Assembly (NCBI RefSeq): GCF_032362555.1
Contig: NC_083515.1
Location: forward strand, 97,001-161,000
DNA length: 64,000 nucleotides
DNA from: Amyelois transitella
Taxonomy: Eukaryota > Arthropoda > Insecta > Lepidoptera > Pyralidae
Direction: 5' to 3'
Shown: piece by piece, positions 52,501 through 59,100 of the stretch
Numbering within the stretch: position 1 is the first letter of the stretch
Layout of the letters: each line of letters starts with the position of its first letter
Notes under the pieces: model-generated
Databases searched by the model: none
The model's input: only the letters and a program-made list of their open reading frames with translations
Told to the model about the DNA's origin: nothing
Position numbers and translations under genes: made by a program

Positions 52501-54416
52501 GCCGCTCCAACTAGCTCGCTGCAGCTGCTGCAGGGCTCCCGGCGACGGGCCGCAGCTCATACAGCTGGTGGGGCCCGCGCCCGACGCCTTCCGGTCAGTG
52601 CCGCTCCAACTAGCTCGCTGCAGCTGCTGCAGGGCTCCCGGCGACGGGCCGCAGCTCATACAGCTGGTGGGGCCCGCGCCCGACGCCTTCCGGTCAGTGC
52701 CGCTCCAACTAGCTCGCTGCAGCTGCTGCAGGGCTCCCGGCGACGGGCCGCAGCTCATACAGCTGGTGGGGCCCGCGCCCGACGCCTTCCGGTCAGTGCC
52801 GCTCCAACTAGCTCGCTGCAGCTGCTGCAGGGCTCCCGGCGACGGGCCGCAGCTCATACAGCTGGTGGGGCCCGCGCCCGACGCCTTCCGGTCAGTGCCG
52901 CTCCAACTAGCTCGCTGCAGCTGCTGCAGGGCTCCCGGCGACGGGCCGCAGCTCATACAGCTGGTGGGGCCCGCGCCCGACGCCTTCCGGTCAGTGCCGC
53001 TCCAACTAGCTCGCTGCAGCTGCTGCAGGGCTCCCGGCGACGTGCCGCAGCTCATACAGCTGGTGGGGCCCGCGCCCGACGCCTTCCGGTCAGTGCCGCT
53101 CCAACTAGCTCGCTGCAGCTGCTGCAGGGCTCCCGGCGACGTGCCGCAGCTCATACAGCTGGTGGGGCCCGCGCCCGACGCCTTCCGGTCAGTGCCGCTC
53201 CAACTAGCTCGCTGCAGCTGCTGCAGGGCTCCCGGCGACGTGCCGCAGCTCATACAGCTGGTGGGGCCCGCGCCCGACGCCTTCCGGTCAGTGCCGCTCC
53301 AACTAGCTCGCTGCAGCTGCTGCAGGGCTCCCGGCGACGTGCCGCAGCTCATACAGCTGGTGGGGCCCGCGCCCGACGCCTTCCGGTCAGTGCCGCTCCA
53401 ACTAGCTCGCTGCAGCTGCTGCAGGGCTCCCGGCGACGGGCCGCAGCTCATACAGCTGGTGGGGCCCGCGCCCGACGCCTTCCGGTCAGTGCCGCTCCAA
53501 CTAGCTCGCTGCAGCTGCTGCAGGGCTCCCGGCGACGTGCCGCAGCTCATACAGCTGGTGGGGCCCGCGCCCGACGCCTTCCGGTCAGTGCCGCTCCAAC
53601 TAGCTCGCTGCAGCTGCTGCAGGGCTCCCGGCGACGGGCCGCAGCTCATACAGCTGGTGGGGCCCGCGCCCGACGCCTTCCGGTCAGTGCCGCTCCAACT
53701 AGCTCGCTGCAGCTGCTGCAGGGCTCCCGGCGACGTGCCGCAGCTCATACAGCTGGTGGGGCCCGCGCCCGACGCCTTCCGGTCAGTGCCGCTCCAACTA
53801 GCTCGCTGCAGCTGCTGCAGGGCTCCCGGCGACGGGCCGCAGCTCATACAGCTGGTGGGGCCCGCGCCCGACGCCTTCCGGTCAGTGCCGCTCCAACTAG
53901 CTCGCTGCAGCTGCTGCAGGGCTCCCGGCGACGGGCCGCAGCTCATACAGCTGGTGGGGCCCGCGCCCGACGCCTTCCGGTCAGTGCCGCTCCAACTAGC
54001 TCGCTGCAGCTGCTGCAGGGCTCCCCGGCGGGCTTAAAATAATGCTAGGCAATTTTCTACATCACACCAAATCTGTATACATGACATCACTCCTTTCTAC
54101 CGGAAGGGTAGGCAGAGACCATATACTATACACTTGCCACGATCTCTGCATACTTTCTTCGCTTCATCCACTTTCATACCTCTCTTCATGTAAGCTCGAC
54201 GATTTCGGGAACTCTTGACCTGACCCTTTGCCAGGACGTCCTTAATTTGATCAAGATACGTTCGTCTAGGCCTTCCCACTCCGACCCAACTTCTGTATAC
54301 TTGAATTTATTATAATAATCTGGTACATTGGGTGATTATCTATTTTTTTTTATCACAGGGGGGTGAGCCAACGCGTGGACGAGCAGATAGACTTGATTAT
54401 GAAGAGGCTGAAGTAG
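25540..54416 (+). CDS. DESI1-type PPPDE isopeptidase with C-terminal PUL domain
   Basis: Thirteen exons join in phase to 532 residues: 25540-25627, 27226-27317, 30378-30487, 33200-33383, 35702-35784, 38332-38447, 41184-41356, 43475-43622, 43969-44153, 45405-45509, 45917-46000, 50144-50316 and 54359-54416 (TAG). Residues 1-185 are a PPPDE domain (VELYIYDLTHGLA, EGVWHTSVV, LEHNCNHFSEEVAQFL). His38 and Cys108 are the catalytic pair at the same numbers as in human DESI1, a deSUMOylase. A charged coiled-coil-like linker follows (ARKERKKEKKRKK, EDERHQEEQRRRSR). Residues about 283-526 form a helical PUL domain (MCNLFEHISSSEWLL, ALALLQLLQGSP), a p97-binding fold in PLAA. Human DESI1 lacks it. Two possible cassette exons (47402, 48434) and an alternative last exon (36833) are listed apart. 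Exons 4 and 12 run into large tandem arrays at their donors. Head to head with NPL4. Confidence 0.88.
25893..25920. repeat. Short perfect hairpin in intron 1
   Basis: AAAAGGGCAAAA pairs with TTTTGCCCTTTT around a 3-nt loop, followed by T residues. No gene product is apparent. Confidence 0.6.
26070..26500 (-). mobile_element. SINE family A copies, reversed and rearranged
   Basis: Two degraded copies on the - strand (about 26070-26250 and 26325-26500) show GGGTAGACAGAG, TTAGTCGCCTTTTATGAC and GTTGCTAGCACATCAAC-type words. They lie in PPPDE-PUL intron 1. Confidence 0.6.
26528..26569. repeat. Perfect 20-bp palindrome, 2-nt loop
   Basis: AGCAAGCAAAAATATATGTA (26528-26547) pairs exactly with 26550-26569. 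Confidence 0.8.
27070..27213 (+). mobile_element. SINE family A tail abutting exon 2 of PPPDE-PUL
   Basis: It has CTATTTGAATGTCAATTCCA and CTCTGTCTACTTGGTAAGG..ATATGTACGTATG. Its tail ends about 12 bases before the exon at 27226. Confidence 0.7.
27318..28570 (+). other. PPPDE-PUL intron, AT-rich
   Basis: No gene or clear repeat recognised. The end (28500-28557, CAATAAAGATTTTGAATTTG) looks like a LINE or SINE tail. Confidence 0.4.
28571..28770 (+). mobile_element. RTE LINE 3' tail, second copy
   Basis: It matches 11300-11445: ACGTATCTTGATCAAATTAA, then CAGGTCAAAAGTACCCGAAA, ending CTACCCCTCCGGGAAAGAGG and (ATGT)n. It lacks the small deletion seen after 'KSTR' in the first copy and is 5'-truncated. 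Confidence 0.85.
29345..29440 (-). repeat. Dispersed repeat, family C copy 2
   Basis: In reverse complement it matches 1345-1455 (GCGGTTCCCCGGGCA, CCCTTTAGTGGCGGTCGAGC). A 168-residue - strand ORF covers it, but that ORF has no domain I recognise. Confidence 0.5.
29885..30010 (+). mobile_element. SINE family B, degraded
   Basis: CCTCTGGAGAGGACCTCAGT, then AAAGTCAGGGTTTCACACAA and GCGACTCCTGTTTGAG resemble the second SINE-like family of this window. Confidence 0.45.
30519..31838 (-). mobile_element. mariner DNA transposon, apparently intact
   Basis: Imperfect inverted ends of at least 22 bp (TCTGTCAAGAAAGTAGCAGG at about 30521 against TCAGTCAGAAAAGTATCGGG reversed at about 31832) flank a full transposase ORF, and TA dinucleotides lie at both edges. 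It has inserted about 32 bases after the donor of the PPPDE-PUL exon ending at 30487, in reverse orientation. Confidence 0.85.
30569..31642 (-). CDS. mariner transposase
   Basis: The full frame extends to 31717, but MDKNIEQRVCLKFCIANG at 31642 matches the usual mariner start, giving 357 residues. The N-terminal half holds two helix-turn-helix units (SKTRAYEWYKAFKSGRDVME, LREIATELSVSHESIRTIL) and the RLVPKDL linker, a form of the WVPHEL motif. The catalytic triad is D,D34D: GDETWVYEFD, HHDNAPSH, and YSPDMAPADFFLFPKLK with exactly 34 residues between the second and third Asp. No stop or frameshift interrupts it. It catalyses cut-and-paste transposition into TA. Confidence 0.93.
   Translation of the reverse strand: MDKNIEQRVCLKFCIANGISCSESLKMLQKAYGESTLSKTRAYEWYKAFKSGRDVMEDLPRSGRPSTSATEVNITKVKEIVTENPHSTLREIATELSVSHESIRTILTNNLGMKHVAARLVPKDLNFFQKLNRMRVAEDMLERVNSDPTFMKRIVTGDETWVYEFDMQTSQQASKWRLPTEPKPKKPRQSRSKVKVMLTVFFDYRGVVHSEFLPEGQTVNKEYYLSVMRRLREQIRRKRPDLWKENSWILHHDNAPSHKAIIVNEFLTKHSINTIKQPPYSPDMAPADFFLFPKLKLPLRGTRFQSVEDIKENSRRELTSIPETAFKKCFDDWIIRWRKCIVSKGAYFEGDKINLDE
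31839..33199 (+). other. PPPDE-PUL intron 3, remainder
   Basis: AT-rich sequence without a recognised gene. It contains the palindrome at 32164-32207. Apart from the polypyrimidine stretch before the exon at 33200, nothing else is assigned. Confidence 0.4.
32164..32207. repeat. Perfect 20-bp palindrome, 4-nt loop
   Basis: TTAATAATATGGGAATTATA (32164-32183) pairs exactly with 32188-32207. Confidence 0.8.
33309..35303 (+). repeat. 21 x 95-bp tandem array spanning an exon end and its donor
   Basis: The unit begins ACCGTGCTGAGCGGCCCGCA and repeats every 95 bp from 33309 to 35303, followed by a 7-base partial copy. Each unit has the last 75 bp of the PPPDE-PUL exon (25 codons, TVLSGPQRLALQALLDNLLP plus GPPGQ) and then 20 bp of intron, GTGAGCGACACACTATACAG, which starts GT and ends AG. 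Copies look identical by eye. Because 95 is not a multiple of three, reading past the first donor ends at a TGA in the second unit, so only splicing at a donor gives a functional protein. A cluster of identical 62-residue - strand ORFs is just a by-product. Confidence 0.95.
35311..35500 (+). mobile_element. SINE family B copy at the end of the 95-bp array
   Basis: ATGATCCTGGGTCGGGTAAG, TTTTACACGAAGCGACCCCT and GTCTGACCTCCGCACC mark the second SINE-like family. An inverted piece (AACCTTTATTGCACCCCAGG against CCTGGGGTACAAAGGTT) forms its 3' side. Confidence 0.6.
35860..36062 (+). mobile_element. SINE family B copy after exon 5
   Basis: AGAAGGGCCCGGGGTACGCT, CTTGACCATGGATCTTGG and GGGTGAGTCAGGGTTTTTCA are shared with copies at 44203, 45300 and 59165. 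Confidence 0.65.
36148..36395 (-). mobile_element. SINE family A copy, reversed, with a second fragment
   Basis: TATCCCTTACGGGGTAGACC, GGAATTGAGATTCAGATAG and CCCATCGCCAAGTCCAAGAA read as the SINE in reverse, after a short forward piece at 36150-36195. Confidence 0.65.
36833..36956 (+). other. Possible alternative last exon of PPPDE-PUL
   Basis: An isolated very GC-rich patch in an AT-rich intron begins after GGTGCAG. Entered from the exon ending at 35784 (phase 2), it stays in frame to TGA at 36954-36956. It would add a glycine run, a hydrophobic helix (ALAALARAALLAARAL) and an arginine-rich end (RRRRARGRAPC). That would give a short isoform with PPPDE but no PUL domain. Phase agreement and base composition support it; there is no homology evidence. 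Confidence 0.35.
37690..38130 (+). repeat. SINE A fragment and an unidentified repeat
   Basis: A short SINE A piece at 37690-37765 (GGAATTCTTCTTTTCGGCGA) is followed by a moderately GC-rich stretch (37910-38130) with no ORF that I can assign. Confidence 0.35.
38140..38322 (+). mobile_element. SINE family A tail abutting exon 6 of PPPDE-PUL
   Basis: AGAATAGGACCACTATCTCT to GAATATAGACGTGATTATAT and (GTAT)n. The tail ends about 9 bases before the exon at 38332, with only TTGACACAG between. Confidence 0.75.
38648..38711 (+). repeat. 32-bp tandem duplication
   Basis: Two identical 32-bp units starting ATGATTTCAGTATTGCTTAT lie at 38648-38679 and 38680-38711. Confidence 0.9.
38905..39165 (+). mobile_element. 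SINE family A, near full length
   Basis: It starts GGGGCCGTGTGGTTCCGGCA and ends CGAAGACGTGATTTTATGTA. It carries an extra inverted copy of the 'GAACGTGGCC..TAGTCTT' block (39067-39121). Confidence 0.75.
39760..40230. other. Unassigned CpG-rich island in a PPPDE-PUL intron
   Basis: The segment is GC-rich with short ORFs on both strands (123 codons on -, 69 on +), none of which I recognise. It may be a promoter-like island, an internal 5' exon or a transposon end. Confidence 0.3.
40935..41112 (+). mobile_element. SINE family A copy before exon 7
   Basis: GTGGTGGGCTACCAACTTGT to CTGTCTACCCCGTAAGAGAT and (ATGT) tail; the exon starts 70 bases later. Confidence 0.7.
41357..43474 (+). other. PPPDE-PUL intron 7
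   Basis: AT-rich. A 116-codon + ORF at 42092-42442 has no recognised features, and a reversed SINE A fragment lies at 43355-43420. Nothing else could be supported. Confidence 0.4.
44203..44290 (+). mobile_element. SINE family B fragment after exon 9
   Basis: ACCATGATCCTGGATTGGGT, TTTTTAATCGAAGCGAATCC and CGTCTGATCC mark the family. It lies about 50 bases after the donor at 44153, behind a (GT)n tract. Confidence 0.65.
44785..44930 (-). mobile_element. SINE family A copy, reversed
   Basis: ATTATCACGTCTATACCCAT, AGAGCCAACAGTTTTGAAAA and TGAATTGAGATTCATTGACA read as the reverse of the family. Confidence 0.7.
45000..45268 (+). mobile_element. SINE family A, full-length reference copy
   Basis: It has every block: GTGGTTTCAACACCAATAAA, AGGATCACTCCATCTCGTTC, CCCATGGATCTCGTAAAAGG, AGGCGATAGGCTAGCAACCT, CTAAACGTGGCCTATCAGTC, GGAAGGGATGTAGACGTGAT and ATGTATGTATC. 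About 270 bp. Confidence 0.85.
45290..45365 (+). mobile_element. SINE family B 5' fragment
   Basis: CTTCCTCCTGGCTTAAGTCC, CATCACTCCGGAGAGGAGCC and CGGGGTATGCCTTTGACCAT. It lies 40 bases before the exon at 45405. Confidence 0.65.
45721..45905 (+). mobile_element. SINE family A tail abutting exon 11
   Basis: GGCGATGGGCTAGCAACCAG, TGAACGTGGCCTTTCAGTCT and CCCCGCAAGGGATAAAGACG with a TGTATGTATG tail. The exon starts at 45917. Confidence 0.8.
46019..46087 (+). repeat. CACCAC-rich minisatellite after a splice donor
   Basis: Repeated CACCACCACCCT words begin about 30 bases after the donor at 46000. Confidence 0.8.
46740..46778. repeat. Perfect 14-bp palindrome
   Basis: CTAAATTGTTGGTA at 46740-46753 pairs exactly with 46765-46778. 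Confidence 0.7.
47402..47452 (+). other. Possible 51-bp cassette exon in the PUL region
   Basis: GATGTCGCAG precedes and GTAAGC follows a GC-rich 51-bp block that reads SAGNPLRVTSAEYTALD in phase 0, the phase of both neighbouring exons. An ATG at 47393 in the same frame could instead make it a first exon. There is no homology support. Confidence 0.35.
48434..48490 (+). other. Possible 57-bp cassette exon in the PUL region
   Basis: TTGTTGCAG precedes and GTACAA follows a 57-bp block that reads RFSVGKALRDLLPRKAKSK in phase 0. It stands out by GC content in an AT-rich intron and fits between the exons ending 46000 and starting 50144. A longer form starting near 48389 would change the phase. Confidence 0.4.
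49360..49502 (+). mobile_element. SINE family A 3' part
   Basis: ACTAACCTGTCAATATGTGA to CTCTGCAAGGGATTAAGACG and a TGTGTTTGTATG tail; diverged. Confidence 0.6.
50267..54028 (+). repeat. 38 x 99-bp tandem array spanning an exon end and its donor
   Basis: The unit starts GACGTGCCGCAGCTCATACA or GACGGGCCGCAGCTCATACA and repeats exactly every 99 bp from 50267 to 54028. It contains the last 50 bp of the PPPDE-PUL exon (DVPQLIQLVGPAPDAF), the donor GTCAGT and 49 bp that end in a copy of the exon's own CTGCAGCTGCTGCAGGGCTC. As 99 is 33 codons, the exon's frame stays open through all copies (SVPLQLARCSCCRAPG in the intron part) to a stop at 54035-54037. A T/G variant at base 6 (Val or Gly) alternates in blocks: 16 copies T, 22 copies G. 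Confidence 0.95.
54085..54295 (-). mobile_element. RTE LINE 3' tail, reversed copy
   Basis: On the - strand it encodes GRPRRTYLDQIKDVLAKGQV, then KSSRNRRAYMKRGMKVDEAK, the same end as at 11300-11445. It lies between the 99-bp array and the last exon of PPPDE-PUL. Confidence 0.8.
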
Positions 54417-55035
54417 AGGGGGAAGGGCGTGACGTCACCGCGTCACTATTCGGCTACAGACGTCTAATATCTGATCTACTATTGACATTTTAACTTACTT
54501 TGACATGGAATCAAATGTCTCCCAGGAATCGAACAGAATGGATTTTTGCAATACTAGAGTCTCCTAAGTTAAAGACGTCACGCTGGCCGGACAGCGCTCG
54601 ATGTAAATACGTTGTTATTTAACGATTGATCAAATTTAGAGTAAGTACCTGAGCTTGTATTATACTAGCTGTTTTGTATTATATTCTTTTTATTATTGTA
54701 CAAGGCCATTGGGAAACGTCGTTTCTAATGTTATTAATATTTATCAAAATATATTTTTCAGTAAAAAAACTAGATAGTCTTTTTGTTTTTGTTATATGGT
54801 TACGCCGTAATTTGGTGATGTGCAAAAAGAAATCGGTTTCGGTAGCGGTGCTGCCATCTACAGAGTTGTACAATCGTTTAATGCATGAAGAAAAAGGAAG
54901 CTTCCCATGGCCTAAGTTTAGGTATAGTCTATGCCTGTTAGCACTAACTCGGGACCGGTGGTGCATTTACACGATTATATGCAGTTAATGTATTTATAGT
55001 GTTGTATAACAATAAAATTGTGATAAAGGTTTCTT
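54417..55035 (+). terminator. PPPDE-PUL 3' UTR with poly(A) signal
   Basis: Sequence after the TAG is AT-rich with no convincing ORF. AATAAA at 55011-55016 is followed by TTGTGATAAAGGTTTCTTGT and then TTTTATTC, a plausible signal and downstream U-rich element. Confidence 0.55.
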
Positions 55036-55929
55036 GTTTTATTCTTTCTCGTTAATTCTTTAGTAATCTTTACACATGTATATACATAAGTATTAAATGT
55101 GAAAATGTTTTATCTGTCTGCCTTCAGCATATTTATCGTATCGTACTCTTAGGTACTTCCACATTTTTAAAATAGGTACGATATATGTATACTTTCTTTT
55201 AAAACGACACAACTACTTACATATGTATGCAGGTTTAAATCCCTAATACCGTACCTTGAGGGATGTACTTATAACCCTTTATACATTTTTCTATACTTAT
55301 ATGTAAATAGTAAGCCCTGTTTTAATAGGTATTTATATAGATAGGTGGGAAAGCGTGAGGACTGATAACAATAAACGTGTCACGGTAAAATAAAACCAAG
55401 AAAATAAAAAGATACTTAGTTATGACACAAAACAGGTACTTAGGTAGCTATTTATTTTGGCGAGAGGCAAAATTTTCACGGGTAGGCGCGACCCGGGCTA
55501 AAATTAAAAATCAATCAAAGTCAATATTTTATTCAGACGATAGACCTTCGCAGGCATAGAAAAAATGAAATCACCTGAGTATTGCCTATGTTCCAGGACA
55601 CCAAGATATGACCACTATCTATGACTATAAGATTATCTTTCATAAATTAAACTTATCAATGTTTAATTTACTTTATTCTCTTTTGACTTCATAATGAATG
55701 TTGTTGTCACAAGCTTTGGAATTAATCTACCAGTGAAAGTCAAATTTCTGCAAAAATGATTTTTGGTGCTAGCATAGAAACCTAACCTTTTTACTGGGTT
55801 GTAATTGGCGCCGTCGGTCTGATAAGACCAAAATTCAAGGTTTAAGCGGTCCGCCTCAACATTTTCCACTCCGTATCGAAATCCAGTAGCTCTGTTCAAA
55901 CAGCGGAAATGGAGCATCTCATTTGATTA
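55036..55929. other. Intergenic region before the SLC26 gene
   Basis: AT-rich. A 84-codon - strand ORF (55663-55917) reads MLHFRCLNRATGFRYGVENV at its start and may be a transposon or lost-exon remnant; I do not recognise it. Confidence 0.35.
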
Positions 55930-56140
55930 ATTTATTAAACTGTATTTGTTGCGAGTTCGCTATCACGACCAGACAGCCGCCTTAAACTGCGCAAACAGTT
56001 CGCCGAGCTCTCGCAGTCTCGACTCGTTCGCGCCGCGGGCTCGAGGGAGGCGGTTGTAATCATTATAATAAAATATATAATCGCTTGCAAAAAAAAGTTA
56101 TTAAAAACTTATCTATTTAGTTGAATAATAAAGTGTCGCG
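55930..56140 (+). promoter_or_regulatory. Promoter and 5' UTR of the SLC26-like gene
   Basis: A GC-richer stretch at 55975-56055 (CGCGCCGCGGGCTCGAGG) precedes AT-rich leader sequence and the ATG at 56141. No TATA box is evident. Confidence 0.4.
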
Positions 56141-59100
56141 ATGACCCCGCCGGCGTGGTCGGACGCGGAGGAAGGCGCGTCGCTGTCGGGCAGCCGGGGC
56201 GGCGGGCGCGGCGGGCGCTGGCGGCGGCGGCTGGCGCGGCGGCTGCCCGTGCTGCGCTGGGCGCGCCGCTACGACCGGCTGGCGGCCGCCGCCGACCTCG
56301 TGGCCGGCGTCACGCTCGGCCTGATGCTGGTGCCGCAGAGCATCGCCTACGCCGCGCTGGCCGAGCGCCCCGTCCAGTACGGCCTCTACTCCTCTTTCAT
56401 GGGTTTGTTGTTTACGAGTATTTCATTATTTAAGAGTCGTTCGCCATCAACGTACACCGTATACCTGCTTTCCTTTCAAAATATGAGGGCTCTACACACC
56501 TGTAATTTTTCCCAGCAACTTGCTCCCCGCATGGTCAAGTTGCAAACGAATTGCAAATTTTGTAAAGTGTGCAAACCTAACCTTACTGAGATTGTGACAA
56601 AAAATTTGTTAATGAATAAACACCGAAATTTGGACGTGAAATAAAGTAAAAAGAGAAACAACACCACAACACTCAGAAGGCGGCCAGATTGCTTTTTGAA
56701 TATATGTACTATCTATCGAATTACATTTTTTTTTTAAAATAGATTTGGCTACATCTACATACACACTACTTACTACTCATACATGCGCTGCTAAAACTTT
56801 TTCAAAAAAATTGCAAATTTGTGCGGACTTCATGAAATTAGGTTTGGCCACCTGATATCCCCGGACACCTGCTAAATAAATGAATTAAGTTTAGTCAGCC
56901 CAGAAGAACTGTACGGTGCAATGCGAGCATTGTTTAAGTACCTTTATTTTAGTAGATATGTACTTAAAGAAAGGTTGATAGGTACCTTTAGATCAATTAA
57001 GACAACTATATTGAAGCAGCAAATGATTAGCGGGCTTTCACCTCGGCTATTGTGATTCCCATTCATTTTGTCCCAGAGATAACAAAACAATTACGCTCAT
57101 ATTCTACAGATACTAGTCTGAATGCTCATTCAACGGTCAGCGGGTAATGTTCCATTCACCAAAACGATAAGAAGAAAAACAAAAAAAAAACAGAACTTTG
57201 ACACGATCCAACATTTTGATGCCTCTCCATCATCTCTGCACCAAGGAACATTTATTTTATTTTATGCCAAATGTAATCTAGAATAACATAACAAGTAACT
57301 TTTTAATCCAAAATTTCGACGAGAGCGAAGCCGCGGGGCGAAGCTAGTTTTATAAATGCGAAAGTTTGTAAGGATGTGTGTTTGTTACTTATTCACGCAA
57401 AATCTACTGGACAGATTTGAATGAAAATTGGTATCTACACATGCATACATACATATTGTCACGTCTATATCCCTTGCGGTGTAGACAGAGCCCACAGTCT
57501 TTAAAAGACTGATAGGACACGTTCAGCTTTTGGGCTTGATGAAAGAATTAAGATTCAAATAGTGACTGGTTGCAAGCCCATCGCCTTTAAGAATTCCAAG
57601 TTTATAAGCTTATCCGTTATCTGCACGTGGTATCTACACGGATAGAATATATCCTAGAATGGAAATAGCGAAAAGTTTCGTTAGAGAATTAGGAGGAAGT
57701 TTACGTGAAAGAGGGTATGACCACCGCTCCATCATCCAGCTATCCTAAGAGGTGATGCAACCAGTGTGAGGGTGGACCTTTGAGTCGGGTACAATCGGGG
57801 TGGCATTTTTTACTGATTTACTCTATGTTAACAGTTTGTTTACTTTTGAAATAAAATAAAATAAAAAAAAGAATAAGTTAAAATGTACAAAGGGACCGAG
57901 ACCGCGCCCAACATCTAGTGTTTTAGTGTGAAAGTCCGTTATTCACTTCAAAACCACAGAACTGATTTCCATGACCTACCCAACATCTGTATTCCGTGCC
58001 TACCCATAGTGTGGAGTGCACACAGCAACAGCATTTGAGGCGGGCTAGTAGATCCTCGTGGGTGTTTGCAGGCACGATGCTGTACACGTGCCTGGGCACG
58101 GTGAAGGAGGTGTCGATCGGGCCCACCAGCCTCATGGCGCTGCTGACGCTGCAGACCTGCCGCGCCCTGCCCGTGCAGTACATGGTGCTGCTGACCTTCC
58201 TCTCCGGCTGCGTCGTCATGCTCATGGCCTTGCTGCGGCTTGGTGAGAAAATTTGTATATACCGTATTATTATAAAAATGTGTATCTATCTACATATATA
58301 TACCTTGTTTGAAATAAGAAAAAGGATTAAACGCGAGCGGAATCGTGGGCCAGAGATAGTTTACTAAAAAACTATTTTTTTATTGAAAGGTACACCGTCA
58401 TTTACTTACATTTTGAGTTGGTTGCCAATAGAACTTCGGTGGGCAAACGGAATGAAAAGCGTGCTGCACAGCCCAAGTTCCTGGTGGCCGTGGATAACTA
58501 ACACTTTCTACAGCTATGTATGTTCTTTATATGGATTTCTAACCTATGCTGGCACGGTGAAGGAAAACTGCATAGTGTGGAAACCTGTACACCCAGGATG
58601 AGTGGCTGGTAATGGAGTTCAGGTTGATGTTTGTTTGCGTGATCTTGAAAATGAACAACAAGCGTCTAAACTCAATGATTTCATTTTGCAACTGAGGAAG
58701 CATGACATGACAGGATCGAACATATAAGTATAAACCAATCAACAGTGACCATGTTACAGTTAAATTTGAGATAATACTTAATAAATACTTCTTTTAATCT
58801 CAACTTTATCAATTTACATTTATGCAGTTGCAATCATTATTGAGTCATCCATATAGTTATATATATCTCAATATTGATTGATTGATGTAAAATGTCAGGT
58901 GGGCTGGTGGAGCTGATCTCGCCGAGCGTGACGAGCGGGTTCACGTCGGCGACGGCGGTGATCATCGCGGTGTCGCAGCTCAAGGGGCTGCTCGGGCTGC
59001 GCTTCCACGCGGAGTCGCTGTGGGAGAACGCGGCCGCCATCTGGGCGCGCCGCCGCCAGCTCAGCTACCCGGACCTCGCGCTCGGCCTGCTTTGCTGCGC

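Noticed and set aside
50083..53946. A 1,287-codon - strand ORF and a 1,313-codon + strand ORF in a second frame
   Set aside because: Both come from a stop-free 99-bp unit repeated 38 times. Only the + frame starting at 50126 continues a real exon.
33309..54028. Both arrays as pure assembly errors
   Set aside because: This is possible for the 95-bp array, but the ordered T/G variants in the 99-bp array argue against it there. It is kept as a check rather than a conclusion.
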